Source: Nonomuraea turkmeniaca
GTDB lineage: Bacteria; Actinomycetota; Actinomycetes; Streptosporangiales; Streptosporangiaceae
Assembly (NCBI RefSeq): GCF_005889735.1
Contig: NZ_VCKY01000009.1
Span: forward strand, 1 to 64,000
Length of the DNA: 64,000 nucleotides
Direction: 5' to 3'
Made by a program: the position numbers and the translations under genes. How positions within the stretch are numbered: position 1 is the stretch's first letter; each line of letters opens with the position of its first letter. Shown one piece after another: positions 1 to 7,867 of the stretch. A model generated the notes under the pieces. That model did no database searches. It was given only the letters and a program-made list of their open reading frames with translations, and was not told the origin of the DNA.

Positions 1-644
1 GAGACACGGAAGTCGCCGCCGTTGGCCCCGCCCACCCGGATGCCGAGCTCGAACGGCGTCGCCAGGTCCGCCTCCTGCTTGATCGTGGACTGCCAGAGCA
101 CGAACATGAACGGCACCAGCAGGTCGGCCGCCTCCCCCGACAGCCCGTGCGCCCGGCCGGTCCCCTGCCGGATGTCCCAGGAGTGCACGGCGTAGTCCAT
201 GAGCTGCCCGGCCGCGTAGAAGTACGCGGGCACCGGCCCCATGTAGAAGTGCGGGACGATGAATCCGGCCCATTCGTCCTCACCAAGCTCGCGCAGCATC
301 GACTGCATCCGCTCGAAGTCCGTCTTGAGCCGGTCGAGCAGTTCCTTCTGCGGAATCCCGCGAAGCGCCACGGCCTGCTCGTTGACCCGCTCGCCCATCC
401 CGGGCAGCCCGTACGCCGAGCCGAAGTCCTGACCGCGGCGGGCCGCGTCGAAGGCGGCGAAGTACCCCTCGGTCGTGTCGACGATGTGCGCGACCACGTC
501 ACGCGTCGTCCAGCCGGGGCAGGCGGTCGGCGCCTCCCATGCCTCCTCCGGTTCGGCCAGTGCGAACAGCCGCTCGGCCTCGTCCCTGACGACACGCAGG
601 ATGGTGTCCTTGCCCGCGTACGAGGTGGCGTCCCATTCGTTCAT
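1..644 (-). CDS. Mycothiol-dependent maleylpyruvate isomerase / DinB-like family protein (3' end cut by window)
   Basis: The reading frame starts at the ATG at 644-642 and stays open to the window edge, giving 214 residues without a stop. A good ribosome binding site (AAGGAGG) sits just upstream. Residues 42-54 read CPGWTTRDVVAHI, the signature of the N-terminal metal-binding four-helix bundle of mycothiol-dependent maleylpyruvate isomerase/DinB proteins; H53 is the expected metal ligand. A later stretch (MDYAVHSWDIRQGTG) is the second family block. Such proteins use or are predicted to use mycothiol as thiol cofactor, but the substrate cannot be read from the sequence. The C-terminal end lies outside the window. 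Confidence 0.85.
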   Translation of the reverse strand, partial: MNEWDATSYAGKDTILRVVRDEAERLFALAEPEEAWEAPTACPGWTTRDVVAHIVDTTEGYFAAFDAARRGQDFGSAYGLPGMGERVNEQAVALRGIPQKELLDRLKTDFERMQSMLRELGEDEWAGFIVPHFYMGPVPAYFYAAGQLMDYAVHSWDIRQGTGRAHGLSGEAADLLVPFMFVLWQSTIKQEADLATPFELGIRVGGANGGDFRV

Positions 645-870
645 GGATCCTCCTTGAACTGGAGACCCGGTTTCATCCGGGAGGAGGAATTGTTGTATAC
701 GACTGCTGACTCTCCGCTACCGAAACGACCGACCGGCGGCCAGAGCAGGAAGGTCCGGCCCGTGAGGGCTGGAGTCTTCCGGCTCGGGTCGCGGAGCGGC
801 AGCCAAGCCGTTCACCTCCTACGCGAACGACAGACCCGAACGGTTTAACTGTCAATATCTTCAGCAGAGA

Positions 871-907
871 GAATCCCCTGGGCGGCAGGAGAGCGCCCAG
901 GGGATTC
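871..907. terminator. Strong hairpin terminator after the xylanase gene
   Basis: A 14-bp perfect stem (871-884 with 894-907) encloses a 9-nt loop. It lies 12 bp past the xylanase stop codon. There is no long T run, which is usual for high-GC actinomycete terminators. Confidence 0.75.
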
Positions 908-919
908 TGCCGAAGAGCA

Positions 920-2581
920 TCAGGCGCAGGTGTACCCGCTGGGCGTCTGAGTGTTCCCGTTCGGGCGGCTGACCTGGAACCCGAAGGTGGTGCTGGCGTT
1001 CGGGGCCAGGCTGCCGTTGTAACCCGCGTTCTTGGCGGTGACGGTCTGCCCGCTCACCGTCACGTCGGCATTCCACGAGCCGGCGAGCGTGTGGCCGGCG
1101 GGCAGGGTGAAGGTGACGGTCCAGCCGGTGATGGCGGACGTGCCGGTGTTGGTGACGGTCACCGGCTGCACCACGTACCCGGTGCTCCACTGGGTCTGCA
1201 CGGTGCCGGTCGCCGAGCACGCGCCGCCCCCAGGACCGGACAGTGTGCTGAACGTGGCCAGCGGCGAGTTCGCCGACAGGTTGCCGGCGCCGTCACGGGC
1301 CCGGACGTAGACCTGGTACTGGGTGTTGGGGCTCAGCCCGGTCAGCGTGGTCGAGTTCGTGGTGCTCTGGCCGAGCAGGGTGTCGGTCGCGCCCTGCTCG
1401 CGGTACACGTTGTACCCGGCAAGCCCGCTGCCGCCGCTGTCGGTGGAGGCGGCCCAGGTCAGGGCGGCGGAATTGGACGTGACGTTGCTCGCGGCCGGCG
1501 TGCCCGGCGTGGTCGGCGGCGTGGGATCGGTGGTGGTCCCGCCGGCCAGCGCGTCGTGCACGGCGTTGTACGCCGGCTTCGCCTGGTAGTTCTCGTCGTA
1601 GATCAGCGCGGCGCCCTCGCCCTGGAAGGTGTCCGGCACCCATGAGTGCTTGTCGGTGAAGCCCCAGATGGTGACCCCGGCGCAGGCGGTCACGGCCAGG
1701 CAGGCGTTGACGACGTTGCGGTAGTAGGTGGCCTGGGTGGCGTCCTTGGTGGCGTTCCTGGGCATCTGCATGCGGATGTCCAGCTCGGTGATCCGGACCT
1801 GGACGCCGAGGTCGGCGAAGCGCTGCAGGTTCTGCTGCAGGTCGTTCGGGAAGCCGTACTGGATGGCGAGGTGGCCCTGGAAGCCCACGCAGTCGACGGG
1901 CACGCCGTCCCGCCGCAGGTTCGAGACCAGGTTGTACATCGCGGTGCTCTTGGAGTTGATGCCTTCGACGTTGTAGTCGTTGATGCACAGCCGGGCGTTG
2001 GGGTCGGCGGCGCGGGCGGCGCGGAAGGCGTCGGCGACGAAGCTCTGGCCGAGCGTGTTGTACCAGAACGAGGTACGCCAGTTGCCGTTGTCGTCGAAGA
2101 TCTCGTTCACCACGTCCCACGAGACCACGGTCGCGTTGTTGGCGTAGCGGCCGACGACCTGGCTGATGTGGTTCTGCATGGCGGTGCGCATGGCGGAGGC
2201 GCCGAGGCCCTGCACCCAGTTCGGGGTCTGGTTGTGCCACACGAGAGTGTGGCCGTGGACCTGCTGGTTGTTCTGGGTGGCGAAGTTGACGATGGCATCG
2301 GCGCCGGAGAAGTTGAACTGGCCCTGGTTGGGCTCGGTGGCGTCCCACTTCATCGCGTTCTCGGCGGTGACCTGGCTGAACTCGGTGGCCGCGATGTTGC
2401 GGTAGGAGGTCTCATTGGACAGCGGGCCGGTGGCGAGCGCCGCACCGATGAACTTGCCCTTGGCGGACGCGTGCGTGCGCAGGGGCGCCGACGCGTCGGC
2501 CGCACTGGCGGGCAGGAGGAAGGCTAAGGACATCCCCGCCAAGGCGAGGACTCTGGCGAACGAGGACGAAAGCACGAACAT
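920..2581 (-). CDS. Secreted endo-1,4-beta-xylanase: GH10 + FnIII + CBM2
   Basis: This 553-residue enzyme hydrolyses internal beta-1,4-xylosidic bonds of xylan outside the cell. A signal peptide spans about residues 1-28. The GH10 barrel covers about 36-347, with the acid/base E160 in WDVVNE and the nucleophile E266 in ITELDIR. A Thr/Pro linker leads to a fibronectin type III domain (about 359-448) and then a C-terminal family 2 carbohydrate-binding module (about 455-553), whose two cysteines (C455, C552) should form the usual disulfide. The ATG has GGAGGT just upstream. The gene is monocistronic, with a hairpin terminator downstream and its own promoter and operator-like boxes upstream. All catalytic residues are present, so it should be active. 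Confidence 0.96.
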   Translation of the reverse strand: MFVLSSSFARVLALAGMSLAFLLPASAADASAPLRTHASAKGKFIGAALATGPLSNETSYRNIAATEFSQVTAENAMKWDATEPNQGQFNFSGADAIVNFATQNNQQVHGHTLVWHNQTPNWVQGLGASAMRTAMQNHISQVVGRYANNATVVSWDVVNEIFDDNGNWRTSFWYNTLGQSFVADAFRAARAADPNARLCINDYNVEGINSKSTAMYNLVSNLRRDGVPVDCVGFQGHLAIQYGFPNDLQQNLQRFADLGVQVRITELDIRMQMPRNATKDATQATYYRNVVNACLAVTACAGVTIWGFTDKHSWVPDTFQGEGAALIYDENYQAKPAYNAVHDALAGGTTTDPTPPTTPGTPAASNVTSNSAALTWAASTDSGGSGLAGYNVYREQGATDTLLGQSTTNSTTLTGLSPNTQYQVYVRARDGAGNLSANSPLATFSTLSGPGGGACSATGTVQTQWSTGYVVQPVTVTNTGTSAITGWTVTFTLPAGHTLAGSWNADVTVSGQTVTAKNAGYNGSLAPNASTTFGFQVSRPNGNTQTPSGYTCA

Positions 2582-2607
2582 CTACCTCCGCAGGCAGGCA
2601 CTCGATC

Positions 2608-2618
2608 CGAAAGTTTCG
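2608..2618. promoter_or_regulatory. CGAAAGTTTCG inverted repeat, candidate xylanase operator
   Basis: An 11-bp dyad, GAAA/TTTC arms around one central base, lies 27 bp before the xylanase start codon and about 17 bp downstream of the predicted transcription start. GAAA-N-TTTC-type repeats have been described upstream of Streptomyces xylanase genes. A second copy (TGAAAGTTTCA) is at 2731-2741. Confidence 0.6.
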
Positions 2619-2641
2619 ATCCCTCTTGGATCGCATCGCAG

Positions 2642-2670
2642 ACGGTATTTACATGCAAGAGAAGGGTCAA
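2642..2670 (-). promoter_or_regulatory. Predicted housekeeping sigma-factor promoter of the xylanase gene
   Basis: On the minus strand a -35 element TTGACC (2670-2665) and a -10 element TACCGT (2647-2642) are separated by exactly 17 bp. This places transcription start near 2635, leaving a leader of about 50 nt that contains the CGAAAGTTTCG dyad. Confidence 0.6.
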
Positions 2671-2730
2671 CACCAGCCGCGACCGGCGACTAAAACAGCA
2701 GTTGGGAGAGAGAAACTATCGGCATAAAGA

Positions 2731-2741
2731 TGAAAGTTTCA
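2731..2741. promoter_or_regulatory. TGAAAGTTTCA inverted repeat, second GAAA/TTTC box
   Basis: The same 11-bp dyad type as at 2608-2618, located about 60 bp upstream of the xylanase -35 element. Two copies in one intergenic region argue for a shared DNA-binding regulator. It could also serve the divergent acyl-CoA synthetase gene. Confidence 0.45.
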
Positions 2742-2817
2742 CAAGTCTTGATCCCACTGCCGGATTCGGGGACGTGGGGAGAGCCCGCCCCGCTGCGCTC
2801 GGCCGCCCTAGCGCGAC

Positions 2818-2835
2818 GTACCTACCGGTCGGTAC
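2818..2835. promoter_or_regulatory. TetR-type palindrome upstream of the acyl-CoA synthetase
   Basis: GTACCTACCGGTCGGTAC is an 18-bp palindrome in which only one base pair position of each arm breaks symmetry. Its ACCG/CGGT core is typical of TetR-family operators in actinomycetes. It ends 46 bp before the acyl-CoA synthetase start codon, where a promoter is expected. No TetR gene is adjacent. Confidence 0.5.
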
Positions 2836-2881
2836 TGTGATTTATCCAGAATAATCGTCCACCGCGGGGAGCGTTCTGCAG

Positions 2882-4543
2882 ATGTCCCTTTCGCATGCCC
2901 AGGTCCAGGCGCAGCTCACCAGCTCCGGCCAGCTCTTCGAGATGGAGGAGATCGGCGACACCGGGGTACGCACGTGGAAACACGCACCCACCCAGTTCCG
3001 CGCGCTGCTGGAGATGAGCCGGTTCCACGGCGAGAAGGTCTTCCTCGTGTACGAGGACGAGCAGATCACCTACGAGGACCATTTCCGCCGGGCCGCCACG
3101 CTGGCCAACCGGCTGGTGGACGAGTACGCCGTGCGCAAGGGTGACCGGGTGGCCGTGGCCATGCGCAACTACCCGGAATGGGTGATCTCGTTCTCGGCGG
3201 TGCTGGCGGCCGGGGCGGTGGCCGTACCGCTCAACGCCTGGTGGACAGAGGCCGAGCTGGCCTACGGCGTGCGCGACTCCGGCGCGAAGGTGCTGATCGC
3301 GGACGGCGAGCGGGCGGCGCGGCTGGCGTCGGCGGGCGTGCCGCTGATCGTCACGAGGGGTGAGCCGCCGGCCGGGGCGCGAGCCTTCGACGAGGTGCTG
3401 GGCGAGGTCGCGGCGGACGTGAAGCTGCCTGACGTGGAGCTGTCCGCGGACGACCCGGCCACGATCTTCTACACCTCCGGCACGACCGGCAACCCCAAGG
3501 GCGCGCTGGGCAGCCACCGCAACCTGGGCCAGTCGCCCATGACCGTGGCCTACGGGCTCATGCACTCGCTCGCGATGGCGGGCAAGGACCTCGCGGCGGC
3601 GGCCGGGACCCGCCGGATCATGTTGCTGACCGTGCCGCTGTTCCACGTCACGGGCTGCTTCTCCGGCATGACGACGACGATGTTCACCGGCGGCGGCCTG
3701 GTGCTCATGTACAAGTGGGACCCCGAGCAGGCGCTGCGCCTGATCGAGCGCGAGAAGGTCAGCGCCATGATCGGCGTGCCGACCAGCGCGTGGCAGCTCA
3801 TGTCCCACCCCGACTTCGGCAAGTACGACCTGTCGTCCCTGACCACCCTCGGGTACGGCGGCGCGCCGGCCCCGCCCAAGCTGCTGGAGCGCATCACCGA
3901 GAACCTCCCGGACCGCGCGCCCTCCAACGGCTACGGCATGACCGAGACGACCGCGCTGGCCATCGGCAACGGCGGCGCCGACTACCGGGCCAAGCCCGAC
4001 AGCATCGGCCGGCCCGCCCCCGTGGTGGACGTGCGCGTGGTCGACCCGATGGGCAACGAGCTGCCACCTGGCGAGGTGGGCGAGCTGTGCCTGCGCGGCC
4101 CGAACGTGATCCTCGGCTACTGGAACAAGCCCGAGGCCACCGCCCAGACGTTCGTCGGCGGCTGGGTGCACACCGGCGACCTCGCCAAGATCGACGACGA
4201 GGGCTTCGTCTACATCGTGGACCGGGCCAAGGACATGGTGATCAGGGGCGGCGAGAACGTCTACTGCGCCGAGGTGGAGGCCGCGCTGTTCGAGCACCCC
4301 GCGGTCGACGACGCGGCCGTGATCGGGGTGCCGCACGACGAGCTGGGCGAGGAGGTCGGCGCGGTCATCCGCCTGGCCCCCGGCCAGTCGGTCACGCCGG
4401 AGGAGCTACAGGCCTTCCTGTCGGGCCGGATCGCCAAGTTCAAGATCCCGGCGCACATCTGGTTCCGCGAGGGCGAGCTGCCCCGCAACCCCGGCGGCAA
4501 GATCCTCAAGACCCACCTGCGCCGGGAGATCCTCGGGACTTGA
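2882..4543 (+). CDS. AMP-forming fatty-acyl/aryl-CoA synthetase (ANL superfamily)
   Basis: This 553-residue enzyme is predicted to activate a carboxylic acid with ATP to an acyl-AMP and transfer it to coenzyme A. The P-loop-like A3 motif (YTSGTTGNPKG, 197-207), the A5 motif YGMTETT (351-357), the TGD of A7 (431-433) and the A10 motif PRNPGGK with catalytic K540 are all present. The length is normal for the family. The substrate (medium or long chain fatty acid versus aromatic acid) cannot be decided. The ATG is preceded by GGGGAG. The gene stands alone, diverges from the xylanase gene and carries a TetR-type palindrome in its promoter region, suggesting induction by an acyl ligand. Confidence 0.9.
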   Translation: MSLSHAQVQAQLTSSGQLFEMEEIGDTGVRTWKHAPTQFRALLEMSRFHGEKVFLVYEDEQITYEDHFRRAATLANRLVDEYAVRKGDRVAVAMRNYPEWVISFSAVLAAGAVAVPLNAWWTEAELAYGVRDSGAKVLIADGERAARLASAGVPLIVTRGEPPAGARAFDEVLGEVAADVKLPDVELSADDPATIFYTSGTTGNPKGALGSHRNLGQSPMTVAYGLMHSLAMAGKDLAAAAGTRRIMLLTVPLFHVTGCFSGMTTTMFTGGGLVLMYKWDPEQALRLIEREKVSAMIGVPTSAWQLMSHPDFGKYDLSSLTTLGYGGAPAPPKLLERITENLPDRAPSNGYGMTETTALAIGNGGADYRAKPDSIGRPAPVVDVRVVDPMGNELPPGEVGELCLRGPNVILGYWNKPEATAQTFVGGWVHTGDLAKIDDEGFVYIVDRAKDMVIRGGENVYCAEVEAALFEHPAVDDAAVIGVPHDELGEEVGAVIRLAPGQSVTPEELQAFLSGRIAKFKIPAHIWFREGELPRNPGGKILKTHLRREILGT

Positions 4544-4776
4544 TCAACTTTTCGGCGGCTCGCCAGAGCCGGCGCTCCGATTCCCCAGGAGTGCTCGGGG
4601 ACGGCATGGGCGGCACGGAGCTGCCCGATCTCTCGCTCAACGGCCGCAAGGGCCACGTACCGCAAGCCTTCCAAAGCGGCGGTGACGAGCCTCACATCAT
4701 GAGCATCGCCGCAGGTGAACCGGAGGATCGCCACCTCCGCTTACCTCCCGCGTAATCGCGGCCCCTACGCGGTGGC

Positions 4777-4795
4777 TGACATCTTTCAGGTGTCA
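4777..4795. promoter_or_regulatory. TGACAtCT-ttc-AGgTGTCA dyad before the small membrane protein operon
   Basis: A 19-bp dyad with eight-base arms (7 of 8 pairs complementary) lies 26 bp before the start codon at 4822 and just before the ribosome binding site. Its position fits a repressor operator or a short leader hairpin. The 278-bp interval 4544-4821 otherwise shows no supportable gene. Confidence 0.35.
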
Positions 4796-4821
4796 CACAG
4801 AACCACCGAAGGAGCCCCGAC

Positions 4822-5229
4822 ATGACCGCCGTGAGCGTCACCACCGACCGCCTGAGGTTCCTGCGCCTGGCGCTGACCGCCGATGCCGTCGTCACCGGCG
4901 GCAACGGGCTGGTCTACCTCGCCTTCGCCGGCCCCGTCTCCGGCCTGCTCGGCCCGGACGCGGGCCTGCTGCGCGGGATCGGCGTCTTCCTGCTCGTGTA
5001 CGGCGCCGCGGTCGGCCTGCTGGCCACCCGTCGCACGATCAGCCCGGCCGCCACCAAGGCCGTGATCGCCCTGAACATCATCTGGACCCTGGGCAGCGTC
5101 GCGGCCGTCGTCACGGGGGCGCTGGACTTCACCACGATCGGCGCGATCTGGGCCATCGCCCAGGCGCTGACCGTCGCCGGGTTCGCCGAGCTGCAGATCA
5201 TGGGCCTGCGCAAGGCCCGTAACCACTAA
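4822..5229 (+). CDS. Small four-helix integral membrane protein of unknown function
   Basis: This 135-residue protein has four hydrophobic stretches (roughly 14-38, 44-66, 73-97 and 103-126) separated by short loops, so it should be a compact inner-membrane protein with both ends in the cytosol. The ATG follows GAAGGAG at good distance. It is followed after 10 bp by the SnoaL-like gene, so the two form an operon under the dyad at 4777-4795. I do not recognise a catalytic motif and assign no function. Confidence 0.8.
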   Translation: MTAVSVTTDRLRFLRLALTADAVVTGGNGLVYLAFAGPVSGLLGPDAGLLRGIGVFLLVYGAAVGLLATRRTISPAATKAVIALNIIWTLGSVAAVVTGALDFTTIGAIWAIAQALTVAGFAELQIMGLRKARNH

Positions 5230-5239
5230 GGGGATGACC

Positions 5240-5599
5240 ATGGACACCACTCTCATCGAACGCTACCTCGCCGCCTGGAACGAAACCGACGCCGACGCCC
5301 GCGCCAAGGCCGTGGCCGAGCTGTGGACGGAGGACGCCACGTACACCGACCCGCTGGCCGACGTGGCCGGTCACGCCGGGATCGCGGCGGTGATCGAGGG
5401 CGCGCAGGGCATGTTCCCCGGCCTCGTGTTCACCCCCGGCGAGGTCTACGAGGCCCACCACCACATCGCCAGGTTCACCTGGCACCTCGGACCGGCGGGC
5501 GGGGAGCCGGTCGCGGTCGGCTTCGACGCCGTGGAGCTGGCCGAGGACGGCAGGATCCGCAAGGTCCTCGGCTTCCTGGACAAAGTCCCCACCGCCTGA
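5240..5599 (+). CDS. SnoaL-like / NTF2-fold protein
   Basis: This 119-residue protein has the NTF2-like pattern: an N-terminal helix (IERYLAAWNETDADARAKAV), then LWTEDATYTDPLADVAGHAGI, typical of SnoaL-like polyketide-cyclase-fold proteins. Homologues bind or isomerise small hydrophobic ligands. The upstream ATG at 5234 would directly abut the AAGGGG ribosome binding site, so the ATG at 5240 with a 6-nt spacer is chosen. It is the second gene of a two-gene operon with the membrane protein at 4822. The ligand is unknown. Confidence 0.8.
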   Translation: MDTTLIERYLAAWNETDADARAKAVAELWTEDATYTDPLADVAGHAGIAAVIEGAQGMFPGLVFTPGEVYEAHHHIARFTWHLGPAGGEPVAVGFDAVELAEDGRIRKVLGFLDKVPTA

Positions 5600-5603
5600 T
5601 CCC

Positions 5604-5644
5604 GACATGACCAAGGCCCCGGGGACCGGGGCCTTGGTCATGTC
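5604..5644. terminator. 19-bp perfect hairpin terminator
   Basis: 5604-5622 pairs perfectly with 5626-5644 around a 3-nt loop, 5 bp past the SnoaL-like stop codon. It separates this operon from the MFS gene. Confidence 0.85.
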
Positions 5645-5663
5645 CATGACGTGGGAAATCGAG

Positions 5664-5693
5664 TTGCCTGACCCGCAACTTCCGCCGGACAAT
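5664..5693 (+). promoter_or_regulatory. Possible promoter giving a leaderless MFS transcript
   Basis: TTGCCT (5664-5669) and GACAAT (5688-5693) are 18 bp apart. Transcription would begin near 5700, at or next to the GTG start at 5702. No Shine-Dalgarno sequence precedes that GTG, which supports a leaderless mRNA. Confidence 0.35.
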
Positions 5694-5701
5694 CTACCTT
5701 C

Positions 5702-7006
5702 GTGCCCGATCGAGTCAAGCGCTTCCTTCGTCACCTTGCCATCGACCTGAGCCCACTGCGCGATTCGCGCGATTACCGCCTGCTGTTCGGGGCCGGGGTC
5801 ATCACGATGTTCGGCACGTTCATCACCCTGGTGGCGGTGCCGTACCAGATGAAGGAGCTGACGGACTCCTACCTGGCGGTCGGGCTGGTGAGCCTGGCGG
5901 AGTTCGTGCCCATGGTGGTGTGCGGTCTGTGGGGCGGCGCCATCGCCGACGCCCTCGACCGCCGCAAGATCATCATACTGAGCGAGCTGGGTCTCCTGGT
6001 CACGTCAGCCGCCCTCACGGTCAACGCGCTGCTGCAGAACCCGCAGGTCTGGGTCCTGTACGTGGTGGGCGCGATCTCCACGGGCGTCGCCTGCCTGCAG
6101 CGCCCCAGCATGGAGGCGGTGTTCCAGCAGGTCGTCAAGCACGAACACCAGGGCGCGGCAGCAGCGCTGGCCAGCCTGCGCTGGAACTTCGGCGCCATCG
6201 TGGCCCCTGCCCTGGGCGGGCTGCTGGTGACCTCGGCCGGCGCGGCGGCGGCGTACGGCGTGGACACGGTCACCTTCCTGCTGTCGCTGGCGCTGCTGTG
6301 GCGGATCAGATCCCTGCCGGCCGCCGAGGACGCCGCGCCGGCGTCGCTGAAATCGCTGGTCGAGGGCATACGGTACGCAGTGGGGCGCAGCGACCTGATG
6401 GGAACCTACCTGGTGGACATCGCGGCCATGGTGTTCGCGATGGCGACGGCGCTCTTCCCCTTCCTGGCCGACGAGCTGCACGCGCCCCAGGCGCTCGGCC
6501 TGCTGTATTCGGCCGCCGCGATCGGCGCCCTGATCGCCTCCCTCACCGGCGGCTGGACGGCGCGGGTGCAGCGGCAGGGCCTGGGCGTGATCGTCGCCGC
6601 GGCACTGTGGGGCGTGGCGGTCGCGCTGACCGGCCTGGCCCCGAACGTGTGGCTGGTCTTCGTCTGCATCGCGCTGGCGGGCGCGGCCGACATGGTCAGC
6701 GGCATCTTCCGAATGACGATGTGGAACCAGACGATCCCGCAGGAGCTGCGCGGGCGCCTGGCGGGCATCGAGCTGCTGTCGTACGCCAGCGGCCCGATGC
6801 TCGGCAACGCCAGGGCCAGCCTGATGGCGAACTTCGGCGGCACCCGCTTCTCGCTCAGCGCGGGCGGCCTGCTGTGCGTCGCCGCCGTGCTGGGCCTGGC
6901 CGCGGCCCTGCCGAAGTTCCGCCGCTACGACGCCAGGACGGACGAGCACGCCCTGGCGGAAAGGGCCCGCCGCGAGGAGTCGGCGGCACAGGAGGCCACC
7001 GCCTAG
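5702..7006 (+). CDS. Major facilitator superfamily exporter (MFS_3 / EntS-like)
   Basis: This 434-residue protein has about twelve hydrophobic segments in two halves joined by a charged central loop near residues 200-225. The MFS loop pattern GLWGGAIADALDRRKII follows the second helix. The overall pattern (LRDSRDYRLLFGAGVITMFG at the N-terminus, GIFRMTMWNQTIPQELRGRLAGIE in the second half) is that of the MFS_3 group, which includes enterobactin- and drug-export proteins. The substrate is unknown. The GTG start has no ribosome binding site and is probably leaderless. The gene converges on the phosphoesterase gene and overlaps its end by 4 bp. Confidence 0.88.
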   Translation: MPDRVKRFLRHLAIDLSPLRDSRDYRLLFGAGVITMFGTFITLVAVPYQMKELTDSYLAVGLVSLAEFVPMVVCGLWGGAIADALDRRKIIILSELGLLVTSAALTVNALLQNPQVWVLYVVGAISTGVACLQRPSMEAVFQQVVKHEHQGAAAALASLRWNFGAIVAPALGGLLVTSAGAAAAYGVDTVTFLLSLALLWRIRSLPAAEDAAPASLKSLVEGIRYAVGRSDLMGTYLVDIAAMVFAMATALFPFLADELHAPQALGLLYSAAAIGALIASLTGGWTARVQRQGLGVIVAAALWGVAVALTGLAPNVWLVFVCIALAGAADMVSGIFRMTMWNQTIPQELRGRLAGIELLSYASGPMLGNARASLMANFGGTRFSLSAGGLLCVAAVLGLAAALPKFRRYDARTDEHALAERARREESAAQEATA

Positions 7007-7749
7007 CCGCGATTCTCGGCCTGGGCGAACACCCGCAACGCCTCGGCGTCGGAGTGGACGCTGGTCACGTACTCCCCCACCCACTCCTCGATCTGTTCGA
7101 ACCCGCTCTCGGCGGCCAGCCGCTCCCCCACCCTGGCCGCATCGAGGGGCGTCCACCGCAGGCTGACCGCGCCTCTCTCCCCATCCAGCAACGCCCAGTG
7201 CGCCACTCCGCCCCTCCCGTAGGGCATGCCGACCGATCCCGGGTTGACGACCAGCACCCGATCGGCCAGCCGCACGAACGGCATGTGCGTGTTCCCCACC
7301 ACCAGGGTCTCGGCCGTCTCGCCCGCCAGCACATCAGCCCACCGCTCCAGCGAGCTGTCGACCAGGATCACCTCCTCGTCACTGCGCGGCGTGGCGTGCA
7401 CGAACAAGGTCACCCCGAGCCGCCCGAGCTCGACCACCTGCCGCGCCGGCAACCCCGCCAGCAACTCGACCTGATCACTTCGCAGCCGCTCCCCCGCCCA
7501 CCGGGTGACCGCACGAGGATGCGCCCTCCCCCGAGCCACCTCCACGAGCTCCCTGTCGGCGTTCCCGCTCACCCACAGCGCCCGTTCCTCCAGCGCCACG
7601 AGCACATCGAGCGTCTCCACCGGCATCGGCCCCGCCGCCATGTCCCCGGTCAGCACGATGAGGTCGGCGGTGGCCACGTCGGGCTCGGCCAGCACGGCTT
7701 CGAGCGCGGGCAGCACACCATGGATGTCGGACAGCACGGCGACTCGCAT
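7003..7749 (-). CDS. Calcineurin-like metallophosphoesterase (YfcE/MJ0936 type)
   Basis: This 248-residue cytosolic enzyme carries the dimetal motifs in order: D8-x-H10 (SDIHG), GD at 35-36, GNAD at 62-65 and GNTH, then NPGSVGMP near the C-terminal third. Members hydrolyse phosphodiesters or phosphomonoesters with Mn2+ or similar metals; the physiological substrate is rarely known. The ATG lies shortly after the divergent intergenic region shared with the Uma2-type gene. The 3' end overlaps the MFS gene by 4 bp tail to tail. Confidence 0.88.
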   Translation of the reverse strand: MRVAVLSDIHGVLPALEAVLAEPDVATADLIVLTGDMAAGPMPVETLDVLVALEERALWVSGNADRELVEVARGRAHPRAVTRWAGERLRSDQVELLAGLPARQVVELGRLGVTLFVHATPRSDEEVILVDSSLERWADVLAGETAETLVVGNTHMPFVRLADRVLVVNPGSVGMPYGRGGVAHWALLDGERGAVSLRWTPLDAARVGERLAAESGFEQIEEWVGEYVTSVHSDAEALRVFAQAENRG

Positions 7750-7867
7750 GCCGCCACTCTGCCCCGATCGTGGCCGCGATGGGAGAGCCGTTCGCGCCCA
7801 ACGAACGACTCTCTAAGTATCCGTCCATTCACCTGGCGTGAGGGGATTAGATTGGTACCGTTGCAGC

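Noticed and set aside
4261..4734. Minus-strand frame beginning MAILRFTCGDAHDVRLV in the gap after the acyl-CoA synthetase
   Set aside because: Third-position G+C in its first 59 codons is only about 71 percent, there is no convincing ribosome binding site, the frame runs antisense into the acyl-CoA synthetase, and no family is recognisable. It may be a degraded remnant, but I cannot support it.
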